From: Gracilibacillus massiliensis
Lineage (GTDB): Bacteria; Bacillota; Bacilli; Bacillales; Amphibacillaceae
Length of the DNA: 64,000 nt
Assembly (NCBI RefSeq): GCF_001458115.1
Contig: NZ_CZRP01000008.1
Span: 24,105-88,104, forward strand
Direction of reading: 5' to 3'
Shown here: piece after piece, positions 54,179 through 64,000 of the stretch
How the letters are laid out: every line of letters begins with the position of its first letter
How positions within the stretch are numbered: position 1 is the stretch's first letter
Notes under the pieces: model-generated
What the model was told of the DNA's origin: nothing
Database searches by the model: none
Seen by the model: the letters and a program-made list of their open reading frames with translations, nothing else
Program-made: the position numbers and the translations under genes

Positions 54179-55549
54179 TTAATCTCCTAATGCGATTTTT
54201 ATTGCCTCTTGAACAGATTGAACTCCTACTACGTCAATGGTAGAAGGGGCTTTCCAGCCATCGATATTTCTTGATGGGATGATCGCTCGCTTGAAGCCTA
54301 GTTTCGCAGCTTCCTGGACACGTTGGTCAATTCGTGAGACCCGACGTATTTCTCCAGTCAGACCAACTTCTCCAATCAGAACATCTTCCGCGTGTGGTGC
54401 TTTGTCTCTAAAACTAGAAGCAATACTAATTGCTACCGCTAAGTCAATTGCTGGTTCATCTAACTTAACTCCTCCAGCTACTTTCACATATGCATCTTGA
54501 TTTTGTAACATTAATCCTACTCTTTTTTCTAAGACTGCCATCAAGAGAGGTACTCGGTTATGATCAATTCCGGTTGCCATTCTACGTGGGTTACCGAAGC
54601 TGGTCGGTGATATTAAGGATTGAATCTCGACAAGTACAGGCCTGGTTCCCTCCATGGAAGCTACAATTGTTGATCCAGCCACCCCTTGTGATCGTTCTTC
54701 CAAGAAAATCTCAGATGGGTTTAACACTTCTGTTAGCCCTTCCTCTTTCATTTCAAATATACCCATTTCATTTGTACTTCCAAACCGATTTTTAACACCA
54801 CGTAAAATTCGGAAGGTATGATGCCTCTCTCCTTCAAAATATAATACAGCATCTACCATGTGCTCGAGTAACCTAGGACCTGCAATTGATCCTTCTTTCG
54901 TTACATGTCCCACGATAAAAATAGGGATGTGATTTTGCTTAGCAATACGCATTAACTCGCTTGTACATTCTCGAACTTGCGAAACACTTCCTGGTGCACT
55001 TGTAACTTCTTCTTTAAAAATAGTCTGAATTGAGTCAATTACAACGAACCCTGGTTTTAGCTGATCAATTTGATTGGCTATGTCTACTAGATTTGTTTCA
55101 GATAAGACATATAATCGATCTGTTTTAATTGCGAGACGATCTGCTCTTAATTTTGTTTGTCTTGCTGACTCCTCACCAGAAATATAGAGAACATCTAGGT
55201 CATGTCGGGCTAACTGACTTGATACTTGCAAAAGTAACGTTGATTTCCCAATACCGGGGTCCCCACCAATTAACACGAGCGAACCGGGCACAATGCCTCC
55301 ACCCAACACGCGATTTAATTCTTGCATACTTGTTTTAATTCTTGGTTCCTCTTGCGACTGAATACTTGTGATCTTTTCTGGCTTTTGAGATGTCTTAGAG
55401 CCGGTTGCCCAATTTCCTCTAGTAGACTTAGTTGCTTCTAGTTCCTCTACTAATGTGTTCCATTGGTTGCATCCTGGACATTTCCCCATCCACTTGGGAG
55501 ATTCATAACCACAAGATTGACAAATAAATTTTGATTTGCGCTTAGCCAA
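54179..55549 (-). CDS. radA: DNA repair protein RadA (Sms)
   Basis: The start is a TTG at 55549 with AAAGGAGAG before it. The 456-residue protein has the zinc finger [18 protein letters not shown], Walker [13 protein letters not shown], the RadA-specific KNRFGSTNE and a Lon-like C-terminal domain. It is a DnaB-like helicase that extends recombination intermediates. Its gene usually follows clpC; here repeat R5 fills the gap. Confidence 0.97.
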   Translation of the reverse strand: MAKRKSKFICQSCGYESPKWMGKCPGCNQWNTLVEELEATKSTRGNWATGSKTSQKPEKITSIQSQEEPRIKTSMQELNRVLGGGIVPGSLVLIGGDPGIGKSTLLLQVSSQLARHDLDVLYISGEESARQTKLRADRLAIKTDRLYVLSETNLVDIANQIDQLKPGFVVIDSIQTIFKEEVTSAPGSVSQVRECTSELMRIAKQNHIPIFIVGHVTKEGSIAGPRLLEHMVDAVLYFEGERHHTFRILRGVKNRFGSTNEMGIFEMKEEGLTEVLNPSEIFLEERSQGVAGSTIVASMEGTRPVLVEIQSLISPTSFGNPRRMATGIDHNRVPLLMAVLEKRVGLMLQNQDAYVKVAGGVKLDEPAIDLAVAISIASSFRDKAPHAEDVLIGEVGLTGEIRRVSRIDQRVQEAAKLGFKRAIIPSRNIDGWKAPSTIDVVGVQSVQEAIKIALGD

Positions 55550-55704
55550 ATATATCTCTCCTTTTCATTATATACGAAAATACCCGCTCGTAAGTTACAA
55601 AGATCTATCAATTTAGTTAAAGAAGTATGTAAAAAGTGTAAAAAAAGGTAAAAACTCTTTCAAAGTAGACACAAACCTCGAAGTTGTGACAATTTTGACT
55701 TATT

Positions 55705-56073
55705 GATGAGTGCTAGCAAAAGCTCCATCTATTTACTTCGCTTTCCGCGGGCACGGCTTCAGCTTCCTCAGAAAAGCAAAGAACGCTTTTCCTGCGGGAT
55801 CTTCAGCTCGCGCTGTTCCCGCTGGAGTCTTCGTAAATAGACTACGCTTTAGTAAAGTTCTACAAATAAAGTAACTGCTAGAATATTGACATGACTGCTT
55901 ATTACTTCTTACTTGAACAGAAAGCTGTACAAAGCGGAGGAAAAATGCGACACTCCTGGGGGAACAGCACGAGCTGAAGATCCACTTTGGGAAGTGGTCT
56001 TCTTTCCAAAGTTAGCTGAAGCCGTGCCCCCGGAAAGGGAATGTTTTTCCGTAGCGCTGGATTAGCACTCATC
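55705..56073. repeat. Composite inverted-repeat element R5, variant ends (clpC-radA gap)
   Basis: The ends are a perfect 11-bp inverted repeat GATGAGTGCTA and TAGCACTCATC, different from the other copies. The left arm pairs CTATTTAC with GTAAATAG at its base and AAAAGC with GCTTTT at its tip and lacks CTAAC after CTTCAG. The right arm keeps GTTAGCTGAAG and GAAGATCC (the inverse of the usual loop strings). It is shorter (369 bp) and lacks the central spacer length of R2-R4. Confidence 0.75.
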
Positions 56074-56161
56074 TTAATGCTTTCACCAATTATCCAATGT
56101 CTGCAACTTGGAGTTTAGGTTAACTATTAATTAATAGCTACACATATTGAACTTTAGGTAC

Positions 56162-56193
56162 AAAAAATCGGAAGGTGATCCCCTCCGATTTTC
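56162..56193 (-). terminator. Terminator after clpC
   Basis: AAAATCGGA and TCCGATTTT form the stem, with inner GG/CC pairs around a GATCA loop, followed by T residues on the minus strand, just past the clpC stop. Confidence 0.9.
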
Positions 56194-56198
56194 TGGCT

Positions 56199-58625
56199 TT
56201 ACATGACTTTAAATTCGTCTGATTCGTCTAGGTCAATGACCACTTTTTGGCCTTTTTGGATCTTTTCTTTTAATAATTCCTCAGACAATAAGTCTTCTAC
56301 ATTTTTTTGAATAGATCGACGTAATGGTCTTGCACCATACTCAGGATCAAATCCTTCTTTGGCAATCTTTTCAATTGCCTTTTCAGACAATTCAAAGTCA
56401 ATTTCCTGTTCCGTTAAACGTTTTTGTAATTCTTTCACCATTAATTCCACAATATATTTCATATGTTTTTTCTCTAGTGAATGGAATACGATTGTTTCAT
56501 CAATCCGGTTTAAAAATTCTGGACGGAATGCCTTTTTCAATTCTTTTGTTACTTTTGAACGCATATCCTGATAATCCTGTTCTTCATCACCAAAACTGAA
56601 ACCAACGTATTTATTACGTTTTAATTCGCTGGCACCCACATTTGAAGTCATGATTAAGACGGTATTGCGAAAATCAACTGTACGCCCTTTGGAATCGGTC
56701 AGTCGGCCGTCCTCCAATACTTGTAAAAGGATATTAAATACTTCAGGGTGGGCTTTTTCTACCTCATCTAATAAAACAACAGAGTAGGGTTTTCTTCTCA
56801 CTTTTTCTGTTAATTGTCCACCTTCTTCATATCCAACATAGCCTGGTGGTGAACCAACAAGACGGGATGTTGCATGGCGTTCCATATACTCAGACATGTC
56901 AATCCGAATCATCGATTCTTCATCGCCAAACATCGACTCTGCTAATGCTCGTGCTAACTCGGTTTTACCAACCCCTGTTGGACCTAAGAAAATAAAGGAA
57001 CCGATTGGTCGTTTAGGATCTTTTAACCCTGCTCTTGCACGACGAATCGCTTTGGAGACTGATTTGACTGCTTCTTCCTGGCCAATTAAACGGTCATGCA
57101 AAATATCCTCCATGTTTAGTAATCGTTCACTTTCATCTTTGGTAAGTGCAGAAACTGGCACTCCTGTCCATGTGGATACGACACTAGCGATATCTTCTAC
57201 TACTACTTCAGAATTTTCCTGACCTTGTTTTTCTTTCCACTTAGTTTCTGTTTCTTCTAATTGTTTTCGAAGTTGTTGTTCATCATCTCTTAAGGCTGCT
57301 GCTTTTTCGAACTCTTGACTTTGTACTGCTGCATCTTTTTCTTTTCGAACTTCTTCTAATTGTTGTTCTAATTCTTTTAAATTAGGTGGAGTAGTATAAG
57401 AACGAAGACGAACTTTAGAACCAGCCTCGTCAATTAAGTCAATTGCTTTATCTGGTAAGAAACGATCGGTAATATAACGATCCGATAATTTCGCTGCTGC
57501 TTCAATTGCGTCGTCAGTAATCGTCACGCGGTGATGTGCTTCATAACGATCCCTTAACCCTTGCAAAATTTGGATGGACTCTTCTACCGATGGTTCATCA
57601 ACTTGAATCGGTTGGAAACGACGCTCTAATGCTGCGTCTTTTTCAATATATTTGCGGTATTCGTCCAAGGTTGTTGCTCCAATACATTGCAACTCACCAC
57701 GTGCTAGCGATGGTTTTAGAATATTAGATGCATCGATGGCACCCTCTGCACCACCAGCGCCAATTAATGTGTGTAATTCGTCGATAAATAGAATGACATT
57801 ATTTGCTTGGCGAATTTCTTCCATTACTTTTTTTAGTCGATCTTCGAATTCACCACGATATTTTGTCCCTGCTACAACAGTACCCATATCGAGGGTCATT
57901 ACCCGTTTGTCACGAAGGATTTCTGGCACTTCATTCTGCACAATTTGTTGTGCTAATCCTTCAGCAACCGCTGTTTTACCTACACCTGGCTCACCAATTA
58001 AAACCGGGTTGTTTTTGGTACGACGACTCAACACTTGAATAACTCGCTCAATTTCTTTTCCGCGACCGATAACAGGATCTATGTTGCCTTCTTTTGCTAT
58101 CGCAGTAAGATCACGCGCAAGTGAATCTAAGGTTGGCGTGCTGGCATTATTATTTTGCGTATTGCGGCTATTCTGAGAACCACTAGACTCATTGCTACCC
58201 AAAAGCTGTAACACCTGCTGACGAGCTTTATTTAAGCTGACACCGAGATTATTCAATACACGAGCTGCTACACCTTCACCTTCACGAATTAGACCTAATA
58301 AAATATGTTCTGTCCCTACATAGGAATGTCCTAGTTTTCTTGCTTCATCCATGGAAAGCTCAATAACCTTTTTTGCTCTTGGCGTATAATGAATCGTCTG
58401 AGATACTTGATTCCCTTTGCCAATTAAGGACTCTACTTCTTCTCGGATCTTATCTGCTCCAAGTCCGATTGCTTGAAGTGCTTTTGCTGCAATACCATCG
58501 CCTTCACTTACAAGGCCTAGTAAAATATGTTCTGTTCCAATGTTATTATGACCTAATCGCACTGCTTCTTCTTGAGATAATGCTAAAACTTTTTGTGCTC
58601 TTTCTGTAAAACGTCCAAACATCAT
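56199..58625 (-). CDS. clpC: AAA+ unfoldase ClpC
   Basis: The 808-residue protein has two N-terminal Clp repeats (1-145), AAA1 ([26 protein letters not shown]) and a coiled middle domain with a UVR-like motif (about 410-475). AAA2 has [16 protein letters not shown]. It unfolds proteins for ClpP and needs adaptors such as McsA/McsB or MecA. Its ATG lies at the mcsB stop. It is the last gene of the CtsR operon. Confidence 0.98.
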   Translation of the reverse strand: MMFGRFTERAQKVLALSQEEAVRLGHNNIGTEHILLGLVSEGDGIAAKALQAIGLGADKIREEVESLIGKGNQVSQTIHYTPRAKKVIELSMDEARKLGHSYVGTEHILLGLIREGEGVAARVLNNLGVSLNKARQQVLQLLGSNESSGSQNSRNTQNNNASTPTLDSLARDLTAIAKEGNIDPVIGRGKEIERVIQVLSRRTKNNPVLIGEPGVGKTAVAEGLAQQIVQNEVPEILRDKRVMTLDMGTVVAGTKYRGEFEDRLKKVMEEIRQANNVILFIDELHTLIGAGGAEGAIDASNILKPSLARGELQCIGATTLDEYRKYIEKDAALERRFQPIQVDEPSVEESIQILQGLRDRYEAHHRVTITDDAIEAAAKLSDRYITDRFLPDKAIDLIDEAGSKVRLRSYTTPPNLKELEQQLEEVRKEKDAAVQSQEFEKAAALRDDEQQLRKQLEETETKWKEKQGQENSEVVVEDIASVVSTWTGVPVSALTKDESERLLNMEDILHDRLIGQEEAVKSVSKAIRRARAGLKDPKRPIGSFIFLGPTGVGKTELARALAESMFGDEESMIRIDMSEYMERHATSRLVGSPPGYVGYEEGGQLTEKVRRKPYSVVLLDEVEKAHPEVFNILLQVLEDGRLTDSKGRTVDFRNTVLIMTSNVGASELKRNKYVGFSFGDEEQDYQDMRSKVTKELKKAFRPEFLNRIDETIVFHSLEKKHMKYIVELMVKELQKRLTEQEIDFELSEKAIEKIAKEGFDPEYGARPLRRSIQKNVEDLLSEELLKEKIQKGQKVVIDLDESDEFKVM

Positions 58626-59702
58626 TTAATATTCCTCCCTTTGCTCCAACGTGAACCGTTCCCGAATCAAGGATGCCCGAAAAACATCTCGTTCATTCGG
58701 TGTCAGCATTTTTTTAGCATATTGTTGCAAAAATGCTGGCTGTGTTAATACAACCAGTTCATTTAATATTGATTTTGATATATATTCTATAAACCCTAAA
58801 TCAATACCCAATCTTACATCAGATAAACATTTAGCTGTTTCCTTTGACTCAATAATACGGCTATGTTGCAGGACACCATAGGAACGGAAAACCCGGTCTT
58901 CCAGTTCCAATTCTGATTGTTCCATTAACAGAGTCCGCGCATGTCTTTCGTGCTCTATTAATTTCTCGACAACACCCTTTAAGTCTTCGATAATATCTGT
59001 CTCTGATCTACCGAGAGTAATCTGATTTGAAATTTGAAAAATATTACCTAACGCCTCGCTACCTTCCCCATAAATTCCTCTTACAACTAATCCTAGTTGA
59101 TTGATGGCAGGAATCATCCGATTGATTTTTCGGGTGATCGATAGGGCTGGTAAGTGCATCATGACAGAAGCTCTTAAACCCGTCCCGACATTGGTAGGAC
59201 AGCTTGTTAAATATCCTCTATTTTCATCAAATGCATAGTCTATCTTTTCCTCTAGCCAATCGTCTAGTTGAAATGCTTCTTCTAATGCTTTTTCCAATTG
59301 AAATCCTGGAAAATATAATTGCGCACGAATATGATCTTCTTCATTCACCATAATAGAAACTTGTTCATTTTTAGATATCAGTGCTGCCCCACGTTTTGAT
59401 TTATCTGCTAAGTGTGGGCTAATTAAATGCTTTTCTACCAACACTTGTTTTTCAACAGATTTCAATTCAGACATTTGGACAAATTCTAATTCTTTATATT
59501 GTTGAAATGTACGGTGATTGAATTCCTTTTCCATAAAAGCAAGTATACTCTCCAAATTTTCTTCCTCTGAAATAAGCGGAAAGGGTGATTGATCAAAGTT
59601 GCGCGCTAATCGAACGCGACTACTCATCACGATATCACTATCTGGACCATCCTCTTTTAACCACGGACTGATAGCTTCATTCATAAATTGTTCTAAACCC
59701 AT
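58626..59702 (-). CDS. mcsB: Protein arginine kinase McsB
   Basis: The 358-residue enzyme is of the ATP:guanido phosphotransferase family with [17 protein letters not shown] and the active-site loop [20 protein letters not shown]. It phosphorylates arginines on client proteins and on CtsR, marking them for ClpCP. It abuts mcsA and clpC without a gap. Confidence 0.97.
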   Translation of the reverse strand: MGLEQFMNEAISPWLKEDGPDSDIVMSSRVRLARNFDQSPFPLISEEENLESILAFMEKEFNHRTFQQYKELEFVQMSELKSVEKQVLVEKHLISPHLADKSKRGAALISKNEQVSIMVNEEDHIRAQLYFPGFQLEKALEEAFQLDDWLEEKIDYAFDENRGYLTSCPTNVGTGLRASVMMHLPALSITRKINRMIPAINQLGLVVRGIYGEGSEALGNIFQISNQITLGRSETDIIEDLKGVVEKLIEHERHARTLLMEQSELELEDRVFRSYGVLQHSRIIESKETAKCLSDVRLGIDLGFIEYISKSILNELVVLTQPAFLQQYAKKMLTPNERDVFRASLIRERFTLEQREEY

Positions 59703-60254
59703 TTACGCCTCACCTTCCCCATTTTGGTTTAGGTTGTTTTCTAAAGATTTGATTTGATCACGAATTTTCGCCGCATCCTCAAAAGCTTCATCTGCAATCG
59801 CTTGTTGTAACTGAAGTTTTAAATCTCTCACCATTTTTCGCTGGTAGATGTCTGTTCCAATACGCTTTGGAACTTTACCTTCATGAACCGTATTGCCACT
59901 GTGTACCTTACGAAACAAAGGATTTAAATGTTCAGCAAATGTCTGATAACACATCGCACAACCAAACTTACCTATTTTTGCAAATTGATGATAGGTCATA
60001 CCACATTTGTCACATTGTATTTTCTTTTCCTCTTTTTCTTGCTCAGATGGCTGATGCAAAGCACTCGGATTTGGATTAAATAAGCCGGATAAGAGATGAT
60101 GCAGCGAATATGCATCCTCATCGGGAGATACGTATCCTTTTTCCTTGGCACACTGCTGACAGACATGAATTTCGGTTTTATCACCATTAATCACTTGCGC
60201 AAAATGAACTGTTGCAGGATTTTGTTTGCAATCTTGACATTCCATACTGGACAC
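59703..60254 (-). CDS. mcsA: McsB activator McsA
   Basis: The 183-residue protein has four CXXC pairs (CQDC, CQQC, CDKC, CAMC) for metal binding and a C-terminal UVR-type helix (AFEDAAKIRDQIKSLE). McsA activates McsB. It is three bases after ctsR in the usual ctsR-mcsA-mcsB-clpC order. Confidence 0.96.
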   Translation of the reverse strand: MSSMECQDCKQNPATVHFAQVINGDKTEIHVCQQCAKEKGYVSPDEDAYSLHHLLSGLFNPNPSALHQPSEQEKEEKKIQCDKCGMTYHQFAKIGKFGCAMCYQTFAEHLNPLFRKVHSGNTVHEGKVPKRIGTDIYQRKMVRDLKLQLQQAIADEAFEDAAKIRDQIKSLENNLNQNGEGEA

Positions 60255-60257
60255 CTC

Positions 60258-60722
60258 CTAAATCTCATATTTTAAGGCATTTAGCATTGCGGACATGATC
60301 CTTGCTCGGATTTCATCACGGAGTGGTAATTGAAAAGGTAATGTATTACGATCTATCGCATTCACCATTAATTTTGCTTCTCTTTTGGTAATTAGTTCTT
60401 CTTCTAATAATCGCTCTAATATATTTACTGCTTTTAATTGAGAAATCTTAGGCTGGATCATTTCAATAATCTCATCGATTAGTTGCGCTTTATCTTCATT
60501 TGTAATGCGACTAATGCGGATATAACCTCCACCACCACGCTTACTTTCAACTAGATATCCTTTTTCTAATGTAAATCTTGTATTAATTACATAATTTATC
60601 TGAGAAGGTACACACTCAAAGCGATCGGCAATTTCACTACGCTTAATTTCAATGATTTTGTGCTGATTACTGTGCATGATTTTTTTCAAATATTCCTCGA
60701 TAATATCTGATATATTCCGCAT
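60258..60722 (-). CDS. ctsR: Heat-shock repressor CtsR
   Basis: The start is the ATG giving MRNISDIIEEYLKKIM, with GGAGG upstream, and 154 residues as in B. subtilis; the longer frame includes the operator. It has a winged helix with ERFECVPSQINYVI-like DRFECVPSQINYVINTRF and the glycine-rich thermosensor loop SKRGGGGYIRI. It represses its own operon and other clp genes until heat or McsB inactivates it. Confidence 0.98.
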   Translation of the reverse strand: MRNISDIIEEYLKKIMHSNQHKIIEIKRSEIADRFECVPSQINYVINTRFTLEKGYLVESKRGGGGYIRISRITNEDKAQLIDEIIEMIQPKISQLKAVNILERLLEEELITKREAKLMVNAIDRNTLPFQLPLRDEIRARIMSAMLNALKYEI

Positions 60723-60742
60723 TTTCCCTCCTCCAATCTGAC

Positions 60743-60759
60743 TTTGACTATATTTGACT
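60743..60759 (-). promoter_or_regulatory. CtsR operator
   Basis: AGTCAAA-TAT-AGTCAAA on the minus strand is a perfect direct heptad repeat of the CtsR consensus (RGTCAAA NAN RGTCAAA). It lies just downstream of the -10 at 60768-60773, where a bound repressor would block initiation. Confidence 0.95.
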
Positions 60760-60767
60760 ATACACTC

Positions 60768-60796
60768 ATTATACTCTAAGTAGCTTAAGATGAAAA
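60768..60796 (-). promoter_or_regulatory. Promoter of ctsR-mcsA-mcsB-clpC
   Basis: TTTTCA (60791-60796), 17 bp and a perfect TATAAT (60768-60773) on the minus strand, upstream of the CtsR operator. A second TATAAT lies about 45 bases further upstream with a poor -35. Confidence 0.8.
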
Positions 60797-60844
60797 CTAT
60801 TTGGTCTTTCCTATTATAGCCTATATTTTGAATGATCAAACGGG

Positions 60845-61540
60845 TTATGGACGAAAACGGATTTTGATTTTTTTCACCTCTTCTTGTTCAAGTAACCATT
60901 CATATAAATTTTCTTGCTTCTTTTTATGGATCGCATCAATAAACATTTTTATTCTAGTTGTGTTCTCATTTTCTTTTGAAATATCAAATTCTCTTATCTC
61001 AACTGGGAACGACTGAACCCTTTCTAAAAATTTGGAGGTTTCCTGTTTATTAGATATTTTCACCTCAAAAATAATATGGTGGTTTTTACTGTGTAATTTT
61101 TTTTCAAATTTATTTAACACAACTAAGCTAACTAATATAATCAATGTTGTAATGATTGCTTCTTTATACATCCCAATTCCTACGATTAACCCTAACCCTG
61201 CTACTGCCCAAATGGAGGCTGCGGTAGTTAAACCTTTAATTGTACCACCATGGACAATAATGGTTCCAGCACCTAAAAAACCTATACCACTAATAACATA
61301 GGAAGGTATCCGTGCAGGATCAAAACGCACATTATCAAAATTTTCGATAAAATAGTCAAATCCATTTACTGATAATAACATCATTAGACATGAGCTTACT
61401 CCTACCAAAATATGAGTTCGAAACCCTGCTGAATGTTTATTTACTTCTCGTTCAAATCCAATTAATCCTGCTAATACTAATGCAATCATTAGCTTCCAAA
61501 TTGATTCTATAAATTCTGCATCAAAGATCTGCTGCCACAA
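60845..61540 (-). CDS. MgtC/SapB family membrane protein
   Basis: The 231-residue protein has four to five membrane helices with the family motifs GLIGFEREVNKHSAGFRTHI and GIGFLGAGTIIVHGGTIKGL, then a C-terminal cytoplasmic ACT-like domain (IIFEVKISNKQETSKFLERV). MgtC-like proteins are linked to Mg limitation and acid or host stress, but the role of the Bacillaceae members is not settled. It stands alone upstream of ctsR and is not part of that operon. Confidence 0.88.
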   Translation of the reverse strand: MWQQIFDAEFIESIWKLMIALVLAGLIGFEREVNKHSAGFRTHILVGVSSCLMMLLSVNGFDYFIENFDNVRFDPARIPSYVISGIGFLGAGTIIVHGGTIKGLTTAASIWAVAGLGLIVGIGMYKEAIITTLIILVSLVVLNKFEKKLHSKNHHIIFEVKISNKQETSKFLERVQSFPVEIREFDISKENENTTRIKMFIDAIHKKKQENLYEWLLEQEEVKKIKIRFRP

Positions 61541-61717
61541 AAGATATTCCCCCTTTATCTCAAGCTTATTTATATTTGTTTATATCTCTATTTCTTATAC
61601 CCGTTTTAATTACAATTTAGTACTAAAAGAGACTGAGAAATAAATGTTTTTAACTTCAAACACGACCGATGCAATATTTATTATTGTGCAATATAAGGAT
61701 ACTACGCAATAAATGAT

Positions 61718-62222
61718 GTAGTAATTTTGACATGATGTGCCTGCTTAGCAATCGCTGCGGCTTGTCCGCTTCTCTTTCCACGGGTTTTTCTCCTCAGCTA
61801 ACTTTGGTAAGCAAAAACCGCATACCAAAGTGGATCTTCGGATAAAAACATCCCGTAGGAGTAGAAGCGAACGCCTGCGCTTATTAGAATTCTACAACGC
61901 TAGTATGAATTAGCATTATGGTATTTCTCTCATGTAAAAATTCGTTGATTAGAGTAAGAGCCTAAAATGCTAGCTGTTGCAACAATTGTAGAGTATTTTT
62001 ATAGCGCAGGCCGTCCACTTTCACTCCTGTGGTAACTTTTTATCTGAAGATCCACTTTTTCGAACGACCTTTGCTTGAAAAAGTTAGCTGAAGGGAAAAA
62101 ACCACTGCATAGAAAACACTACGAAAGCTTGCTTGAGTAGATGTTGCACTTGTGCCCGTGGTAAAAGGGAAGTGGACAGCCGGAGCGGGTATCTAGTAAA
62201 TCAGTCATTTCAAAATTACTAC
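61718..62222. repeat. Composite inverted-repeat element R6 (Eis-like to mgtC gap)
   Basis: The ends are GTAGTAATTTTGACATGA and TCATTTCAAAATTACTAC. The left arm (about 61768-61872) pairs CCGCTTCT with AGAAGCG and CTTTGGTAAGC-type bases at the tip (ACTTTGGTA with TACCAAAGT). The right arm (about 62010-62180) is inverse and carries the nested insert. The tip CTTTTTCAAGC/CTTGAAAAAG of the right arm is near that of R2-R4 right-type arms. Confidence 0.8.
62102..62161 (+). other. Nested ~58-nt structured insert in R6
   Basis: It is identical over about 70 bases (with flanks) to the copy in R1, although the two are 50 kb apart and the surrounding arms have diverged. It has the same stems, tandem GA/GA loop and CTTG tip. 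Confidence 0.6.
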
Positions 62223-62274
62223 TTTGGCTAGTAGTTACTCATCAGTTACTGCGCAGTATCTTCCAAATACGCAT

Positions 62275-62312
62275 AAAAATCCAAACAATTTCACAATCGT
62301 TTGGATTTTTCT
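62275..62312 (-). terminator. Terminator after the Eis-like gene
   Basis: AAAAATCCAAACGATT and AATTGTTTGGATTTTT form a long stem with one mismatch zone at the loop. T-rich sequence follows on the minus strand and the reverse complement has T's too, so it may be bidirectional. Confidence 0.85.
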
Positions 62313-62350
62313 AATTTTAAAATTCTTTTGTTTCAACCTCTTCACTATTT

Positions 62351-63532
62351 TTAAAAGAAGTCTGGAAAATATGGTGTTTGAGTTGGAAGTATCTTTTCTA
62401 ATTCTTGAATAGCCTCTTCTTCACCTTTAATCAATTCGAGATCTTTTAATTCGGAAGGACGTCGATAATTTAACATGATAGTATTAAGTTGTTGAATACT
62501 AACAGAAACTAGAGGTATAGATCGATTTGGTTCTTCTAGTTTTGTAACGTTCATACTCATATGGCCCGGATTAAACTCATAATAACCGTTGTTTTCTTCT
62601 AGAAATTCATCTTCCACTTTTATCATAAAAGGTTGAATTTTTTGTTCTTCACGATACGGATATTGAGCTAGAAATTTTTCAACATCTACGATCCGACTCA
62701 TAAAGTAGGGTGAAGTAGATTGTTTAAAACGTGGTTCGTCCACTAATAGAGTAATTGGATCACCCTCTGGTAAACTTACAAATACTCCATCTACCATAGA
62801 ATCATGATTACTCAAAAATTGATAAATAAGTCTCCGTCCATTTAAAGAACTAAACGCCATATCCTTTATCGTTAATTTCCTATCTTGAACATTATAGATT
62901 ATGTATCCATCTAATTCATTGCTCTCATTATATGCAATTGCAATCGTTTGTTTTTTATCAAAAATTCGATGTTGCCACCATTGTTTTTCTCGATATAATG
63001 CTCCGGAATAGTCGTTAATATAGGATGTATAGATCTGTTTCAATTGTTCAATTGATTGATCTGTTTGATCAGTCCTTCTGACATCCCCGTTGCCATCCCA
63101 TTCTTTTGAGAAATGAGCTATCGGAATTTGTGAATTTTGTTTTGCAAAAGTAATTTCCCATCCATACTTTCGATAAAAAGGGACAGAAAAAGGATGTAAG
63201 TAGGAAATTGTTTGACCTTTATTTTTCATTTCTTTTAACGCAACCTTGAGTAGTTGTTTTATCTTTCCACCTCTTCGATGCTCTGGCCACGAAGCAACAG
63301 CAGCAACACCACCCATATTTAACCGCTTACCATTCAAATGAACTTCTAAAGGAATTACGTGCACCTTTGCTGCCATCTTATTATTTTCAAACCATCCCCA
63401 TATAGTATGTGCTTCTATTTCTTCTTGCTTATTCTGCCGTTCCTCTTCAGTTAATCTATACTGAAAAGCAAATTCTGATAGTGAAAATATATCCTGGTAA
63501 TCATTGTGATCGCACTTTCTTATCTTAGACAT
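62351..63532 (-). CDS. Eis-type GNAT N-acetyltransferase
   Basis: The 393-residue protein has an N-terminal GNAT domain (GGVAAVASWPEHRRGGKIKQ is the acetyl-CoA loop with R/G-x-x-G/A), a second GNAT-like half and a C-terminal sterol-carrier-like domain with YEFNPGHMSM. Eis homologues acetylate aminoglycosides and polyamine-like amines, but the natural substrate in bacilli is unknown. It is a single gene between the rRNA operon and R6. Confidence 0.9.
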   Translation of the reverse strand: MSKIRKCDHNDYQDIFSLSEFAFQYRLTEEERQNKQEEIEAHTIWGWFENNKMAAKVHVIPLEVHLNGKRLNMGGVAAVASWPEHRRGGKIKQLLKVALKEMKNKGQTISYLHPFSVPFYRKYGWEITFAKQNSQIPIAHFSKEWDGNGDVRRTDQTDQSIEQLKQIYTSYINDYSGALYREKQWWQHRIFDKKQTIAIAYNESNELDGYIIYNVQDRKLTIKDMAFSSLNGRRLIYQFLSNHDSMVDGVFVSLPEGDPITLLVDEPRFKQSTSPYFMSRIVDVEKFLAQYPYREEQKIQPFMIKVEDEFLEENNGYYEFNPGHMSMNVTKLEEPNRSIPLVSVSIQQLNTIMLNYRRPSELKDLELIKGEEEAIQELEKILPTQTPYFPDFF

Positions 63533-63615
63533 AGTATATACTCCTTTTCTTCAAATATAACTATATTCTTTCAGCTTTCTAATATAATTGTCAATACATT
63601 TTTACTATGAACAAC

Positions 63616-63654
63616 AAAAAGACTCCTTAGTCTATTGAAGACTAAGGAGTCTTT
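63616..63654 (-). terminator. rRNA operon terminator
   Basis: AAAGACTCCTTAGTCT and AGACTAAGGAGTCTTT form a perfect 16-bp stem around TCAAT, followed by TTGTTG on the minus strand, six bases after the 5S gene. No tRNA gene lies between. Confidence 0.93.
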
Positions 63655-63660
63655 GATATG

Positions 63661-63777
63661 CCTGGCAACGTCCTACTCTTGCAGGGGCGCGAGCCCCAAC
63701 TACCATGGGCGCTGGAGAGCTTAACTACTGTGTTCGGCATGGGAACAGGTGTGACCTCTCCGCTATCGTCACCAGGC
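63661..63777 (-). rRNA. rrf: 5S ribosomal RNA
   Basis: The minus strand starts GCCTGGTGACGATAGCGGAG and ends GACGTTGCCAGGC, about 117 nt. It has the conserved CACACCTGTTCCCATGCCGA and GTAGTTGGGG elements. Its ends pair (GCCTGG with CCAGGC). It is the last gene of the rRNA operon. Confidence 0.97.
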
Positions 63778-63935
63778 TTGCAGGATGCAAGTCGATCAAC
63801 GTTGTCACATGGATGTGACGGTTTTCGTTGATCTTCCTTTATGTAAAGGAAGTGCTTCCCTGTATATATAAAAATATACCCTAAAAACTAGATAAGAAGT
63901 AAAACAAGGTTCAAACAAACCGTACTTTATTAGTA

Positions 63936-64000
63936 TAGATAAGTCCTCGATCGATTAGTATTCGTCAGCTGCACATGTCACCATGCTTCCACCTCGAACC
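63936..64000 (-). rRNA. rrl: 23S ribosomal RNA, 3' end only
   Basis: The minus strand reads the 23S 3' terminus, with GCATGGTGACATGTGCAGCT and GACGAATACTAATCGATCGA, then GGACTTATC. The exact 3' end is set at about 63936 by comparison with the known B. subtilis end. The remainder of the gene lies outside the window. Confidence 0.95.

Noticed and set aside
60761..60840. Upstream extension of CtsR to 193 residues
   Set aside because: It would translate the promoter and operator, and the 154-residue form has the ribosome site and family length.
63533..63935. tRNA genes beside the 5S gene
   Set aside because: The terminator begins six bases after 5S, and the 5S-23S spacer shows no tRNA-like sequence.

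Overview
The window is a low-GC Firmicutes chromosome segment, most like a moderately halophilic Bacillaceae member (Oceanobacillus, Gracilibacillus or Amphibacillus type). The evidence is the Bacillus subtilis gene order from the first rRNA operon through rpsI, class-typical start codons and Shine-Dalgarno sites, a CtsR heptad operator, a cysteine T-box, and a very acidic secreted protein. Every intact gene lies on the minus strand, so the biological reading direction is from 64000 down to 1.

Layout in reading direction. The 3' end of a 23S gene, a 5S gene and its terminator (64000-63616) are followed by an Eis-type acetyltransferase, an MgtC-like membrane protein, and the heat-shock operon ctsR-mcsA-mcsB-clpC (60722-56199). 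Next come radA, a PIN/TRAM membrane protein, ispD, ispF and gltX. A cysteine T-box leader then precedes cysE-cysS-mrnC-rlmB-rae1(yacP), followed by sigH, rpmG, secE and nusG. The ribosomal and RNA polymerase superoperons follow: rplK-rplA, rplJ-rplL (with L10 leader and attenuator), rsmC-like ybxB, rpoB-rpoC, rplGB-rpsL-rpsG-fusA-tuf, the S10-spc-alpha cluster rpsJ to rplQ (26097-11858), then ecfA1-ecfA2-ecfT-truA and rplM-rpsI (to 7117). This part supplies ribosome assembly, transcription, secretion (SecY, SecE), isoprenoid precursors, cysteine and its charging, stress proteolysis and vitamin uptake. The map gene usually found between adk and infA is absent here.

From 7116 down to 1 the content is accessory: a frameshifted minD-like pseudogene on the plus strand, an orphan response regulator with a SARP/BTAD output, about 1.7 kb of decayed coding sequence, and the first 1151 codons of a large secreted repeat protein that runs off the window.

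The most unusual feature is a family of intergenic composite elements, six copies in this window (about 190-510 bp). Five consist of two long imperfect hairpins in inverted orientation, and most end in a GTGGTAATTTTGAAAT-type inverted repeat. Hairpin stems covary between copies while two internal-loop strings (TTCAGCTAAC and GGATCTTCAG) are kept in most arms. Three copies carry a second, nested insert of about 58 nt at the same site, and its own stems also covary. These elements occupy most of the larger operon boundaries, and one lies between the T-box terminator and cysE.
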